This document shows positions 57,025 to 64,000 of a stretch of DNA of 64,000 nt, one piece after another. Positions within the stretch are counted from its first letter, which is position 1; every line of letters starts with the position of its first letter. Origin of the DNA: Rhodospirillales bacterium URHD0017 (GTDB lineage Bacteria; Pseudomonadota; Alphaproteobacteria; Reyranellales; Reyranellaceae); NCBI GenBank assembly GCA_900110395.1, contig FODP01000017.1:62001-126000 (forward strand), read 5' to 3'. A program made the position numbers and the translations under genes. The notes beneath the pieces are model-generated. The model saw nothing but the letters and a program-made list of their open reading frames with translations. It was not told the DNA's origin and searched no databases.

Positions 57025-57057
57025 GTTGATTTCCCTTCGGCGACGGTTCCGGCTCGA

Positions 57058-57708
57058 TTACTCGCGCGCGTCCCACCGACTGTCGTCTGTCATCTGCGTG
57101 ACATGCTTCGAGCGAGATGCCGAGCCATTGGCCGTTCGGGGGGGCGTTGGGCGGGCCGCCGCTGGCGCTGTACGCTCCGAAGGCGTCACCGCACGCGTCA
57201 GCGTGGCGGGAATAGGGATGCGGCGACACGCGCGGAGCTTCCAGCCGTCCCGTGGGCCGGCGCGTGCCGCGCCTCCATAGTCCTGGGGCACGCCTCGACC
57301 GTTGGCGTACATCAGGCCGAGGTTACCCTGGGCGCGCGCATAACCCTGGTCGGCACCCTTACGATACCATTTGATTGCCTCAGCGTAGTCCTGCGGTACG
57401 CCCAGCCCTCGGGAGTACATGTCGCCCAGATTGTCCTGCGCCACGGCCACGCCTTGGTCAGCGGCCCTTCGGAACCAAGACACTGCTGTTGCATAGTTCT
57501 GGGGTACGCCTTTGCCCGTGTGATACATGGTGCCGAGGTTGTTCTGGGCGTCCGCATCGCCGGCGGCAGCCAGCGGGCGCAAGAGACGCAGAGCCGTGGC
57601 GTAGTCGCCTCTATCATAGGCGGCAACTGACTCCTCAAAAGGCCCGGCGACCGCCGGCACGGCGACAGCGCACGCGAGCAAGACCAGCAGCAGCTTCAGC
57701 AGGCGCAT
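57058..57708 (-). CDS. Secreted Sel1-repeat protein
   Basis: 216 residues with a signal peptide (LLLVLLACAVAVPAVAG). At least three Sel1/TPR-like units follow, each with the A-x-x-x-L-G-x-M-Y pattern (AQNNLGTMYHTGKGVPQNYA, AQDNLGDMYSRGLGVPQDYA, AQGNLGLMYANGRGVPQDYG). The C-terminal 65 residues (RACRRIPIPATLTRA) lose the repeat and look like a shifted frame. Sel1 proteins mediate protein contacts in the envelope. Confidence 0.78.
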   Translation of the reverse strand: MRLLKLLLVLLACAVAVPAVAGPFEESVAAYDRGDYATALRLLRPLAAAGDADAQNNLGTMYHTGKGVPQNYATAVSWFRRAADQGVAVAQDNLGDMYSRGLGVPQDYAEAIKWYRKGADQGYARAQGNLGLMYANGRGVPQDYGGAARAGPRDGWKLRACRRIPIPATLTRAVTPSERTAPAAARPTPPRTANGSASRSKHVTQMTDDSRWDARE

Positions 57709-57970
57709 TGTCGTCCCTCTTGGTAGCCTGCCACGTCCGCGTCCGACCTGCCAGCAACCTCAACACCTGCGGCGCGGCATGCGCTGCAGCCGCTGGAAGT
57801 GCGGCTTTGGACAGCCGGGCAGTGTGAACGATCCGGCACGGGAGCAAGAACGATGGGTCGAGTGCCCGCGCGACCACTGCCCGATGTGCCGCAAACCTAT
57901 GATGGCGGCGTCGGGTATGGCGCGCATTGACCCCCCGGCGGGGGTGACCACCTCGGGCCGCGCTTCCGAT

Positions 57971-58606
57971 TCATCGCCATTGCCACCACCGGCGGCGTTC
58001 CGTCGCTCGCTGGGTTTCGGTCAACTCCCGCTTCAGCCGCGTCACCAAGTCTTCGGTGGTCTGCAGCCGCGCCTGCTGCTCCCGCACGCTGACGTGAGCT
58101 TGAGCGACGCGCTCCTGCGCGGCTTGATGTTCCCGGCGGCTATGATCCGCCTGCTGCTGCACGGCGCGACGGTCCGTTACTTCACGCTCCAGCGCAGCCT
58201 CGTTGGCGGCGGACCTGCCCCGCAGTTCGGCTGCCTCGGACTGGGAAGCAGCAAGTTGATCGCGTAGCGCCTCGTTTGCGGTGCGGGCGGCTGCCAGCTC
58301 GGCGGACAGGCGTTCGATCACCGCCTGCAGCGGCGCGACGGCAGCCGATACGGCGTCGCCAAGCGCACCTGCATCTGCAGCAGAACCAGCCGCCTCCCGT
58401 CGCTCACGTGGCTTCTGCGGGCCGGCTTCAAGCACTTCAGCCGGGACGCAGACTTCGGCCTCAAGGGTGTCGTTCTTGATGCGCCGTGGCCACTTCCCGC
58501 GCCTGGCTCTGGACGCTGCCGCGCTGGCACTGCGCAGGCCCAACCGTTCGGCGACCTGCTGATAGGTCAGCCACACCGGAAAACGAGGCGACACGACATC
58601 AGACAT
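57971..58606 (-). CDS. HTH-coiled-coil protein (KfrA-like)
   Basis: 211 residues from ATG 58606 (MSDVVSPRFPVWLTYQQVAE). A helix-turn-helix at about residues 12-45 (LGLRSASAAASRARRGKWPR) is followed by a long coiled coil (residues about 85-205, ERLSAELAAARTANEALRDQ and onwards). The layout resembles plasmid regulator/stability proteins such as KfrA. Ends in a tryptophan-rich basic tail (RRRWWQWR). Confidence 0.7.
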   Translation of the reverse strand: MSDVVSPRFPVWLTYQQVAERLGLRSASAAASRARRGKWPRRIKNDTLEAEVCVPAEVLEAGPQKPRERREAAGSAADAGALGDAVSAAVAPLQAVIERLSAELAAARTANEALRDQLAASQSEAAELRGRSAANEAALEREVTDRRAVQQQADHSRREHQAAQERVAQAHVSVREQQARLQTTEDLVTRLKRELTETQRATERRRWWQWR

Positions 58607-58984
58607 ACCCCCACAATGCCAATGGCGTGGGAGATCGACAAGCGGTCGCCTGACATCTCCGTACCCGCCGATCACTTGGGCTGCGCGACGACAATAGCTG
58701 GTGGTGGAGACGCTGTCGGCAATGATCGCGGCTAGTGCCACTGGCTGCTGGGGGCCTTTGGACGTACAGGCATCGCAGGAGTCAAAATCAGACTCGCTGG
58801 CGAGTTTTGATGGCGGGCGTGTCCCCCGACGGCCAACCAAGATCAAATCGATTCCACGGGCGGAAAACCGGCCCTGCCGGCGAGGTGCGCCTGGCGTGCC
58901 GCTGGCCAAGTGAAGCCAGGCGACGGATGCACGTTGGCGGAGCATGCCGCCATGGACACGCTCCGAGTGCCTGTCGCTCCGCAG
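58607..58984. other. Gap with intergenic element
   Basis: About 380 bp without a supported gene. It holds copy 3 of the dispersed element (58780-58885) and the presumed promoter of the KfrA-like gene. Confidence 0.45.
58780..58885 (+). repeat. Dispersed intergenic element, copy 3
   Basis: GAGTCAAAATCAGACTCGCTGG and ACTCGCTGGCGAGT dyads, then TCGATTCCACGGGCGGAAAA and CCGGCCCTGCCGGCG. Blocks match copy 2 and, in reverse, copy 1. Confidence 0.55.
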
Positions 58985-59227
58985 TCACCGAAGGTGGGCC
59001 TTGGCGTAGTGGCTGCCGGGAAACAACTGCAGGGCTTTGTCATGCAGCCACTGGGCGACTTCCTCTTCCGGCCATTTCCTGCCCGCTCGCTGGAGTGTCG
59101 TCTCAACGATTGCCGCGTTCATCTCATCCCCGAGCCAAACGCGCATCCCGCCGTCGTACAAGGTCTGGATGCCAGCCATGATCTCGCTGTCATGAAGATC
59201 GCGCAGTACGGTTTCCAGGTGCGGCAT
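58985..59227 (-). CDS. Small hypothetical protein
   Basis: 80 residues (MPHLETVLRDLHDSEIMAGI). Natural-looking composition with GGMRVWLGDEMNAAIVET and a C-terminal helix. No family recognised. Confidence 0.55.
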   Translation of the reverse strand: MPHLETVLRDLHDSEIMAGIQTLYDGGMRVWLGDEMNAAIVETTLQRAGRKWPEEEVAQWLHDKALQLFPGSHYAKAHLR

Positions 59228-59317
59228 AGAGCGAGACTACCGACGTCGTCATCCTCGGCGCAAGCTTCGAGCAGACGGCACATGTGAAGGTTGCAGGTTA
59301 GTGCGGGATGGGTAGTG

Positions 59318-59671
59318 TTACCGGGCCTGCTTCGCGAATGGCGCGGTTGCCTCGATGGCCAGCGTGCAGATCATAAGGGCAGCCGAGCCGTGGCGGCTGC
59401 AGACGACGCTTCCCGCTCGACGCGCGACGACATCCCCCTCGACTGTCTGATCTGAAACCAGTTCCATTTCGGTGAACAGCGCCAGCGCTGGTTGCCCCTG
59501 GCATGCGTAAACAACAGCGGCAGGATTGTCGACGTCGAGCATCTGCGGCCGCGGATGGGTCAACGCCCACGTCATACAACTCGTCAGCGCAGCCTTAAGC
59601 TTGCTGTCCTGCCCGCTTGCCGGCGGGATCAGCGCAATGAAGCCAGCGACGGCGGCGACTATGCCCTTCAT
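59318..59671 (-). CDS. Small secreted protein
   Basis: 117 residues from ATG 59671. Signal peptide MKGIVAAVAGFIALIPPASG followed by QDSKLKAAL. Four cysteines in the mature part (SCMTW, YACQG, SVVCSR, LMICTL) suggest two disulfides. The frame runs upstream but without signal features. Function unknown. Confidence 0.6.
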   Translation of the reverse strand: MKGIVAAVAGFIALIPPASGQDSKLKAALTSCMTWALTHPRPQMLDVDNPAAVVYACQGQPALALFTEMELVSDQTVEGDVVARRAGSVVCSRHGSAALMICTLAIEATAPFAKQAR

Positions 59672-60002
59672 TTCGGCTTTATCGCCTGAGCCGGCCCCCT
59701 TCACAACGGCACAGCGAGTCCCCTGCCTGCCGGCGAGCAACGCGGAGCGGAATTGTGGCTGCGCTATAACCATCGCGAGGCGCCCGAAGGTTTTGCGCAG
59801 CGCGCCGAAGCTGAAGGGCTTGCCGGGGAAGCGGTCGACCATCGCGCGACGGTAATCGGACGCTGCCGCCCGAGTCTCGATTGCAGCCCTGATAGCAGGT
59901 GCGACGTGCGAGCGCGCTGCAGTGCATGCAAATCGCGTTGCCGTGGCCGCAAAGCGTTGCCCCGGCAAAAAGGTACGCCGGCATCACCGGTGAGCGCGCC
60001 GC
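59672..60002. other. Gap, possible gene remnant
   Basis: The minus-strand frame upstream of the secreted gene (RFPGKPFSFGALRKTFGRLA) looks partly coding, as if a broken gene lay here, but I cannot fix start or family. Confidence 0.35.
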
Positions 60003-60182
60003 CTACTCCGTCGGTATGGCTTCGCGCAGCGCTGCCCTGTCGGCCATCCTGTCGTAGACGCGGGCCATCTCCAGCATCGATTGTTTGGCGTCAACGTCCC
60101 GCATTGCGTCAGCCTTTGTCCGCACCTCTCCCGCGCGGTCCCGCCAATACGCTGAATTATGCATTCCGTCCGTTTCGCCCAT
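60003..60182 (-). CDS. Small helical SAYWR-family protein, member 2
   Basis: 59 residues from ATG 60182 (MGETDGMHNSAYWRDRAGEV). RTKADAMRDVDAKQSMLEMA and VYDRMADRAALRE match member 1 at 56402. A two-helix hairpin is predicted. Confidence 0.65.
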   Translation of the reverse strand: MGETDGMHNSAYWRDRAGEVRTKADAMRDVDAKQSMLEMARVYDRMADRAALREAIPTE

Positions 60183-60380
60183 GGCTGCCTCCGGCAGGGT
60201 GCGCGACATCGCGGTCGTCGCCACAGCGAGGTAGCATGGCATGTCGGGCGGTCCGGCCGACGCGTCATCGACGCGGGGTCAGCCATGACGAAGATGCCGA
60301 GGGACGGCGTCGCGTTCCACCCCGGCCGTCGTACCGCTGTCCACCGATGTGGGGCCAGAAACCCTCGCTATACTTGCGCC

Positions 60381-61049
60381 ATGTCTGACCGAACCCCCGG
60401 CGGCCACTTTCTTCCCGGCAACTCCGGTAACCCTGGAGGTCGTCCCGGCCTGCCGGTCGAAGTCCGCGCCAAGCTGTCGAAGCTATCGCCGCCAGCGATC
60501 CAGGCGCTGTCCGACGCTCTGCAGGACGACGATGCGCGCCTGCGCGTGGTCGCCGCCGCGCATGTCCTGGACCGCCTTTACGGCCGCCCGGCACAGGCGA
60601 CTGACCTGACGCTCAAGGCCGAGGCCATCGACGCTAGCGCCTTGCACCTCGCCGCTCAGGCGGTGAGCTGCAGCCAGCTCATGGGCCAGCATCCTTTCGA
60701 GGCTGTTCTTGGCCCCGATGCTCTCGGCCGCGTCCACCGCCATCGGAAGCGAGTTGCCTGTAAGCTCCAGGCGTTGCCGACTGGCAGTTGCCGTCAGCAT
60801 GTCGGGGGTATCGCGCACGGTGCAAATGACACCGGGAATGCTCTGCCAGGCCTCTTTGGTCGGCACTACAAACTCGCCGCCGTTGCCCACTGTGACAGGG
60901 CCCGTCGCGTGGCTGGCAAGATCGAAGTAGGCTTGCGCCTGCTTCTCCATAGCAGCGGCCTCGGCCCGCTCGAAGACGCCGCCGCCCGTTGTGTCGCCAG
61001 GCTCTTGCGCCAAGCCATCAGCGATGGCCCGTTTCTGTATCGCCCTTGA
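60381..61049 (+). CDS. DUF5681-like GNPGGRP-motif protein, 3' part doubtful
   Basis: From ATG 60381: GGHFLPGNSGNPGGRPG and then LSPPAIQALSDALQDDDARL and HVLDRLYGRPAQATDL are the typical N-terminal module of DUF5681-type phage/island proteins. Similarity stops near 60620; beyond it the frame is antisense to the leftward gene 60483-61208 and looks like noise. Real coding is probably only the first 80 residues, so the gene is truncated. Confidence 0.5.
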   Translation: MSDRTPGGHFLPGNSGNPGGRPGLPVEVRAKLSKLSPPAIQALSDALQDDDARLRVVAAAHVLDRLYGRPAQATDLTLKAEAIDASALHLAAQAVSCSQLMGQHPFEAVLGPDALGRVHRHRKRVACKLQALPTGSCRQHVGGIAHGANDTGNALPGLFGRHYKLAAVAHCDRARRVAGKIEVGLRLLLHSSGLGPLEDAAARCVARLLRQAISDGPFLYRP

Positions 61050-61208
61050 CTGCAGGTCGATTGCTTCTGCCACGGTCCTCGGCGCTGTCGTGTGTCGCGG
61101 GCTCCAATCGGGCCGCAGCGGGCTCAGCGGAGATACCTGGCTGGCCTCCTCGCGCCGCTCTACCGCGTCTTTGCCGCTTGCCGATTGCTTCAGCTTTATG
61201 CCGGTCAC
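60483..61208 (-). CDS. Hypothetical island protein, 3' end probably altered
   Basis: 241 residues, start overlapping the previous stop by 4 bp (ATGA). AEAAAMEKQAQAYFDLASHA and KNSLERMLAHELAAAHRLSG resemble conserved helical proteins found beside primase genes in alphaproteobacterial islands. The last 40 residues are antisense to the GNPGGRP gene and likely not original. Confidence 0.55.
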   Translation of the reverse strand: MTGIKLKQSASGKDAVERREEASQVSPLSPLRPDWSPRHTTAPRTVAEAIDLQSRAIQKRAIADGLAQEPGDTTGGGVFERAEAAAMEKQAQAYFDLASHATGPVTVGNGGEFVVPTKEAWQSIPGVICTVRDTPDMLTATASRQRLELTGNSLPMAVDAAESIGAKNSLERMLAHELAAAHRLSGEVQGASVDGLGLERQVSRLCRAAVKAVQDMRGGDHAQARIVVLQSVGQRLDRWRR

Positions 61209-61483
61209 GGTTTATCGCCCTCTGCCGCCTCGATAGTGAGCCCGATGCCCGGCGCGTAGGCTGCCGCGCGCTCAGGTCGGTCGATGTCGAACAGGGCCGT
61301 TTGTTCGCCAGGGTCGAGCGAGTTTCGGTAATGGGCTTGCCAGCGCAGTTGATCCTTACGCCAGCCCCTAGGCCGCTTCTGCTTACGGGCATCCCATTTG
61401 GTCCCGACGGATGCAGGCTGCTCTCCCCTAAGATTCTTCCGGGGAGAGAGGGAGGGGGGTGTCTGATTAAGATTGGGTTCCAT
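61205..61483 (-). CDS. Small hypothetical protein of the primase operon
   Basis: 92 residues. The ATG shares its A with the primase stop (TAATG). Contains a basic central part (KWDARKQKRPRGWRKDQLRW) and SLDPGEQTALFDIDRPE. No family recognised; sits between primase and the next coupled gene. Confidence 0.6.
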   Translation of the reverse strand: MEPNLNQTPPSLSPRKNLRGEQPASVGTKWDARKQKRPRGWRKDQLRWQAHYRNSLDPGEQTALFDIDRPERAAAYAPGIGLTIEAAEGDKP

Positions 61484-62550
61484 TAGCGAACCCTAAGAGT
61501 GGTCGGGCATCGATACAGGGACGGGTCGCGCTTGCCCTTGCCGCCCATGTGGACCAGCACCAGCAGGCCTAGGTCGATGGCCTCCCGAATGGCGTATCGG
61601 TATCGATTCGCGCCCCGTCCTCGGATCTTGTTGGCTTCGGCCAGCGCGACGGGCGACAGCGCAAACAACTTGCCGGGCTCGCTGTGGTACTTGCGGACCA
61701 TCATCATCAGACCGGCCACGTCGAGATTGCCGGTTGCCATCGCATGCTCTGCAATTGATGCAGGCAAGATCAGGCTGCTCTCCACAACGCCACGGACCAT
61801 CAAGCTTCCTCGTTCGCGGTACCGCCACGCACTGTCGACAGCTCTCTGCAGTTCCTCATCGGGCAAGGGCGCCGACTGCGCCGAGTTAGCCATCCGCACC
61901 TGGTCGAGAAGTGCGTCACGGTCCTCCGCAGTCTGCGCTAGCGCACACGCCAGCCGAAACATGGTGTTGTTGCGCTGACCGATCTCCGCGACGACATCGG
62001 CTGTCCCACTGGCGGATTTTCTCGTCTGTGGGACAGTGACGGGCTCGACCACGGCGCCGCGCTTGATCGTAGGCAGGTGTCGAAGGTCATCAAGGCCACC
62101 CCGTAGAAACCGATAGTGGCCACCTGCAGGACGTTTGGAAGGCGGGGCGACCGCGAGGCCGCCCTCTCCCAAGATGTCGATGGGGTGGCCCTTGTCGGGC
62201 CGTATGCGCCGACGCTCGCCAGCATGGCGATAGTAGGCGTGATGCTTACCGCTCGCGGTCTGCACGAGGACCGGCGTGGGGCCGTAGGCGTCTAGTGCGT
62301 GTTGCAGTTCGGCGTCGGCCGGACTGTCGATGTCGACAATGGTTAAGCCGTTGCGCACGCCGCACCAGAAGCCCAGGCCGGGAGCATCTGCAAACTGGGG
62401 CCGACTGGCGATGTCCAGTGCCGCACGCCTGCCGAGCTTGGCGGGATGGCTCACAAGGGGCCGTTTGCCGTCCACACCGCCGAGCGGCAGGGGGACGACA
62501 CCAGCGGCAATCCATGTCACCGCTGCGTCTGTGAACGCGGCCATAGTCAT
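61483..62550 (-). CDS. Bifunctional DNA primase/polymerase (AEP/Prim-Pol family)
   Basis: 355 residues from ATG 62550, which overlaps the upstream stop as ATGA. The prim-pol domain covers about residues 5-190: GLTIVDIDSPAD carries the DxD metal site, SGKHHAYYRH the family histidine, and GEGGLAVAPPS the third motif. The C-terminal half is helical with a winged-helix-like part and no helicase. Such proteins prime replication of plasmids and phages. Confidence 0.82.
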   Translation of the reverse strand: MTMAAFTDAAVTWIAAGVVPLPLGGVDGKRPLVSHPAKLGRRAALDIASRPQFADAPGLGFWCGVRNGLTIVDIDSPADAELQHALDAYGPTPVLVQTASGKHHAYYRHAGERRRIRPDKGHPIDILGEGGLAVAPPSKRPAGGHYRFLRGGLDDLRHLPTIKRGAVVEPVTVPQTRKSASGTADVVAEIGQRNNTMFRLACALAQTAEDRDALLDQVRMANSAQSAPLPDEELQRAVDSAWRYRERGSLMVRGVVESSLILPASIAEHAMATGNLDVAGLMMMVRKYHSEPGKLFALSPVALAEANKIRGRGANRYRYAIREAIDLGLLVLVHMGGKGKRDPSLYRCPTTLRVR

Positions 62551-62957
62551 GCTCGCCCGCCGTGCGCGTCGCCGATGCATCCGGGGTCGCCGTACAGGCG
62601 ATTCCCTGGCCGATGGGCCTTGGGAGCCACCAAGGGCTCGGAACGCGTCTCTTGGTCGGACCAGATGTCAGCAAACCGCATCCATCGCCGATATAGTGGT
62701 CGCTGATCGGGCTCCTTGTAGGTCCAGAGCGCCCACGCGGTGATCGGCAACGGGCGGAAGCTGTCGAAGGCCTGCCCGGCATGGCGCATCGTGACTGGCG
62801 TGGTCGGATCAAGACCACGCTCCAGAAGCACGCGAGCGCCATCGACCAATGGCTGTCGCGTGCCTTGCACGATCGGCTCATCAGAACTCTCAAGACGGGC
62901 CACGAACCGGCCCGGCCCTGCATCGGGGGTGATGAACAGGCGAAGCAGCTCAGCCAT
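62547..62957 (-). CDS. Conserved small protein upstream of the primase
   Basis: 136 residues from ATG 62957 (MAELLRLFITPDAGPGRFVA). The part DGARVLLERGLDPTTPVTMR and HAGQAFDSFRPLPI matches a type of small protein often found before primases in alphaproteobacterial mobile elements. Function unknown. Start of the four-gene leftward operon. Confidence 0.65.
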   Translation of the reverse strand: MAELLRLFITPDAGPGRFVARLESSDEPIVQGTRQPLVDGARVLLERGLDPTTPVTMRHAGQAFDSFRPLPITAWALWTYKEPDQRPLYRRWMRFADIWSDQETRSEPLVAPKAHRPGNRLYGDPGCIGDAHGGRA

Positions 62958-63223
62958 GGGCCGCCCCCTTCTATCCGGCCGAAGCGGTCGCGGTCCTTCT
63001 CCTGGCAGACGAACGAGCGACCTGCCGTCAATGCCTGCAGCCTGGTCGCGGCCAAGCTGCCGGCGGGCCACCCATCGGGGCACACTTGTTTTGCTCCGGA
63101 GCGTCGATGCCCCTTAGGCGATAAGTGACGCCGCCCTGCTTGAGTGTGTCGCCGTCGGTGATTGTCTGAGCGCCCGCTTCGAGTCGCTGCAGCAACGATT
63201 GCAAGGAATGCACCGACTTTCAC
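62958..63223 (-). pseudogene. Thermonuclease-like (SNase) remnant, copy 3
   Basis: The family sequence is scattered over two frames: TITDGDTLKQGGVTYRLRGI in one, then KQVCPDGWPAGSLAATRLQA and SFVCQEKDRDRFGRI in the other. The RFGR region of the SNase core is reached, but frameshifts and the missing end make it inactive. It is divergent from the gene at 63286, as in copy 2. Confidence 0.65.
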
Positions 63224-63243
63224 TTGCTCATCAGGTACGTAAC

Positions 63244-63337
63244 GGTGGTAAGATTAACGTATTCTACGACCTAACGGGGGATGCCATGCGGGGGATGGCT
63301 TTGGTCGTTTGTGCTGCTCAGCGTGCCAGCATTTGCA
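63244..63337 (+). repeat. Duplicated leader and signal-peptide block, copy 2
   Basis: Matches 54238-54330: GGTGGTAAGATTA, TTCTACGACCT, GATGCCATGCGGGGG and the signal-peptide codons. Confidence 0.75.
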
Positions 63338-64000
63338 GCCGATCACACGACCGCACCAACGGCAAGAGGGGCCCATTTGAGTTCAACGGCGTGGGCCCAC
63401 GCGGCAGCGGTTTCGGAAGGCTTGGCGACCAAAACTTTGTGTTCCATTACGGCTGACGCAGCGGGCGGCAGTACGATCACAAACAGGGCACGAGCTGGGA
63501 CAAGGAACCCGGCGCCCGGGGGAGGAAAAATGGGTTCGGTGCTTCAGGTGAATTGCAGGCGCAAGAAGACCAATTCCGGCGCCAGATTGAGAGCCTGGCC
63601 TGGCAAAAAGCTCCCGGTGTCGGCAGCATCGGCTCTGTCGCTCATATCAAGCTCGACAATACGCTGCGTCTCCTGGGTGCTGCAGATAGCAGCAAATTCA
63701 TTGAGCTGAACGGGAATCCACCGAGATCAAACAACTATGTCCTCGCTCCGTGGCCGCTCCAGTGGTTTGCAGTGTTTGCATTCGACGCATCTGGATACAT
63801 CCGCGATGACGAGAAGCTAGATGCATCGGATCTGTTCAATACCCTGAAACAGCAAAACGAACAGGGGATGGCCGAGCGGAGGCGACTCGGGCTTCGGGTC
63901 CTACGTTTAACCGGCTGGGCAGTTGATCCTCACTACGACTTAAGTACCAAAAGGCTCGAGTGGGGAACACGCTACGCTATCGAGGGCACTGGAGAAGAAA
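63286..64000 (+). pseudogene. DUF2167-type membrane protein gene, N-terminally disrupted, runs off the window
   Basis: ATG 63286 starts the signal peptide MRGMALVV; one base-shift then restores LLSVPAFAADH as in the gene at 54280. The in-frame continuation meets TGA at 63454. From about 63457 the frame reads WQKAPGVGSIGSVAHIKLDN, then FAFDASGYIRDDEKLDASDL and GWAVDPHYDLSTKRLEWGTR, the core of DUF2167 proteins, up to the window end. The family has C-terminal membrane helices, which would lie beyond 64000. Sequence errors could explain the breaks. Confidence 0.6.

Overview
The window is high-GC DNA from an alphaproteobacterium. A fused CysN/CysC, split glycyl-tRNA synthetase (GlyQ/GlyS) coupled to pyruvate phosphate dikinase, MeaB, SoxR and a FAD-type GlpD all fit Alphaproteobacteria. 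A Reyranella- or Rhodospirillales-like genome is my guess; I cannot fix the genus from sequence alone.

Positions 1-28.9 kb are ordinary chromosome in tight, often translationally coupled operons. From the left: the end of cysNC; a cache-HAMP membrane sensor without an output domain; a membrane protein; YgfZ. Then comes a gamma-glutamyltransferase / DUF1028 / peptide ABC transporter cluster (4.2-12.3 kb) that looks like uptake and breakdown of gamma-glutamyl peptides. Two paralogous GNAT acyltransferases are coupled to a membrane-fused nucleotidyltransferase and diverge from a LysR regulator (12.9-16.6 kb). A leftward operon glyQ-glyS-ppdK-meaB with a HIT protein follows, then glpD, an amidase, an LTxxQ-type periplasmic protein, a soxR/VOC divergent pair with a near-canonical SoxR box, and nadX.

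A tRNA-Pro(CGG) with its own promoter and terminator (28.84-29.05 kb) marks the edge of accessory DNA that runs to the right end. Base composition drops visibly just after it. The accessory part holds a 1177-residue KAP P-loop NTPase; a three-gene leftward operon (MqsR-like toxin candidate, zinc-finger/HTH antitoxin candidate, KGGVGR-type ATPase with a helical repeat tail), with palindromic operators in front and a terminator behind; a serine recombinase followed by a broken second recombinase tail; and a duplicated cassette of terminase-small-subunit-like and HGG-motif genes.

At 40-64 kb are a molybdopterin oxidoreductase that lacks the usual fourth cluster cysteine, a very glycine-rich secreted protein, a Ku protein with a coupled small partner, and many small secreted, membrane or helical proteins. 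Several families occur more than once: thermonuclease-like remnants (three), small SAYWR-type helical proteins (two clear, one distant), a divergent promoter/signal-peptide module (two), a structured tandem repeat (two) and an intergenic element (three). A phage- or plasmid-like replication operon with a primase-polymerase ends the window. The many frameshifts and duplicated modules suggest a decaying mosaic of integrated elements. No CRISPR array, rRNA or complete insertion sequence was seen.
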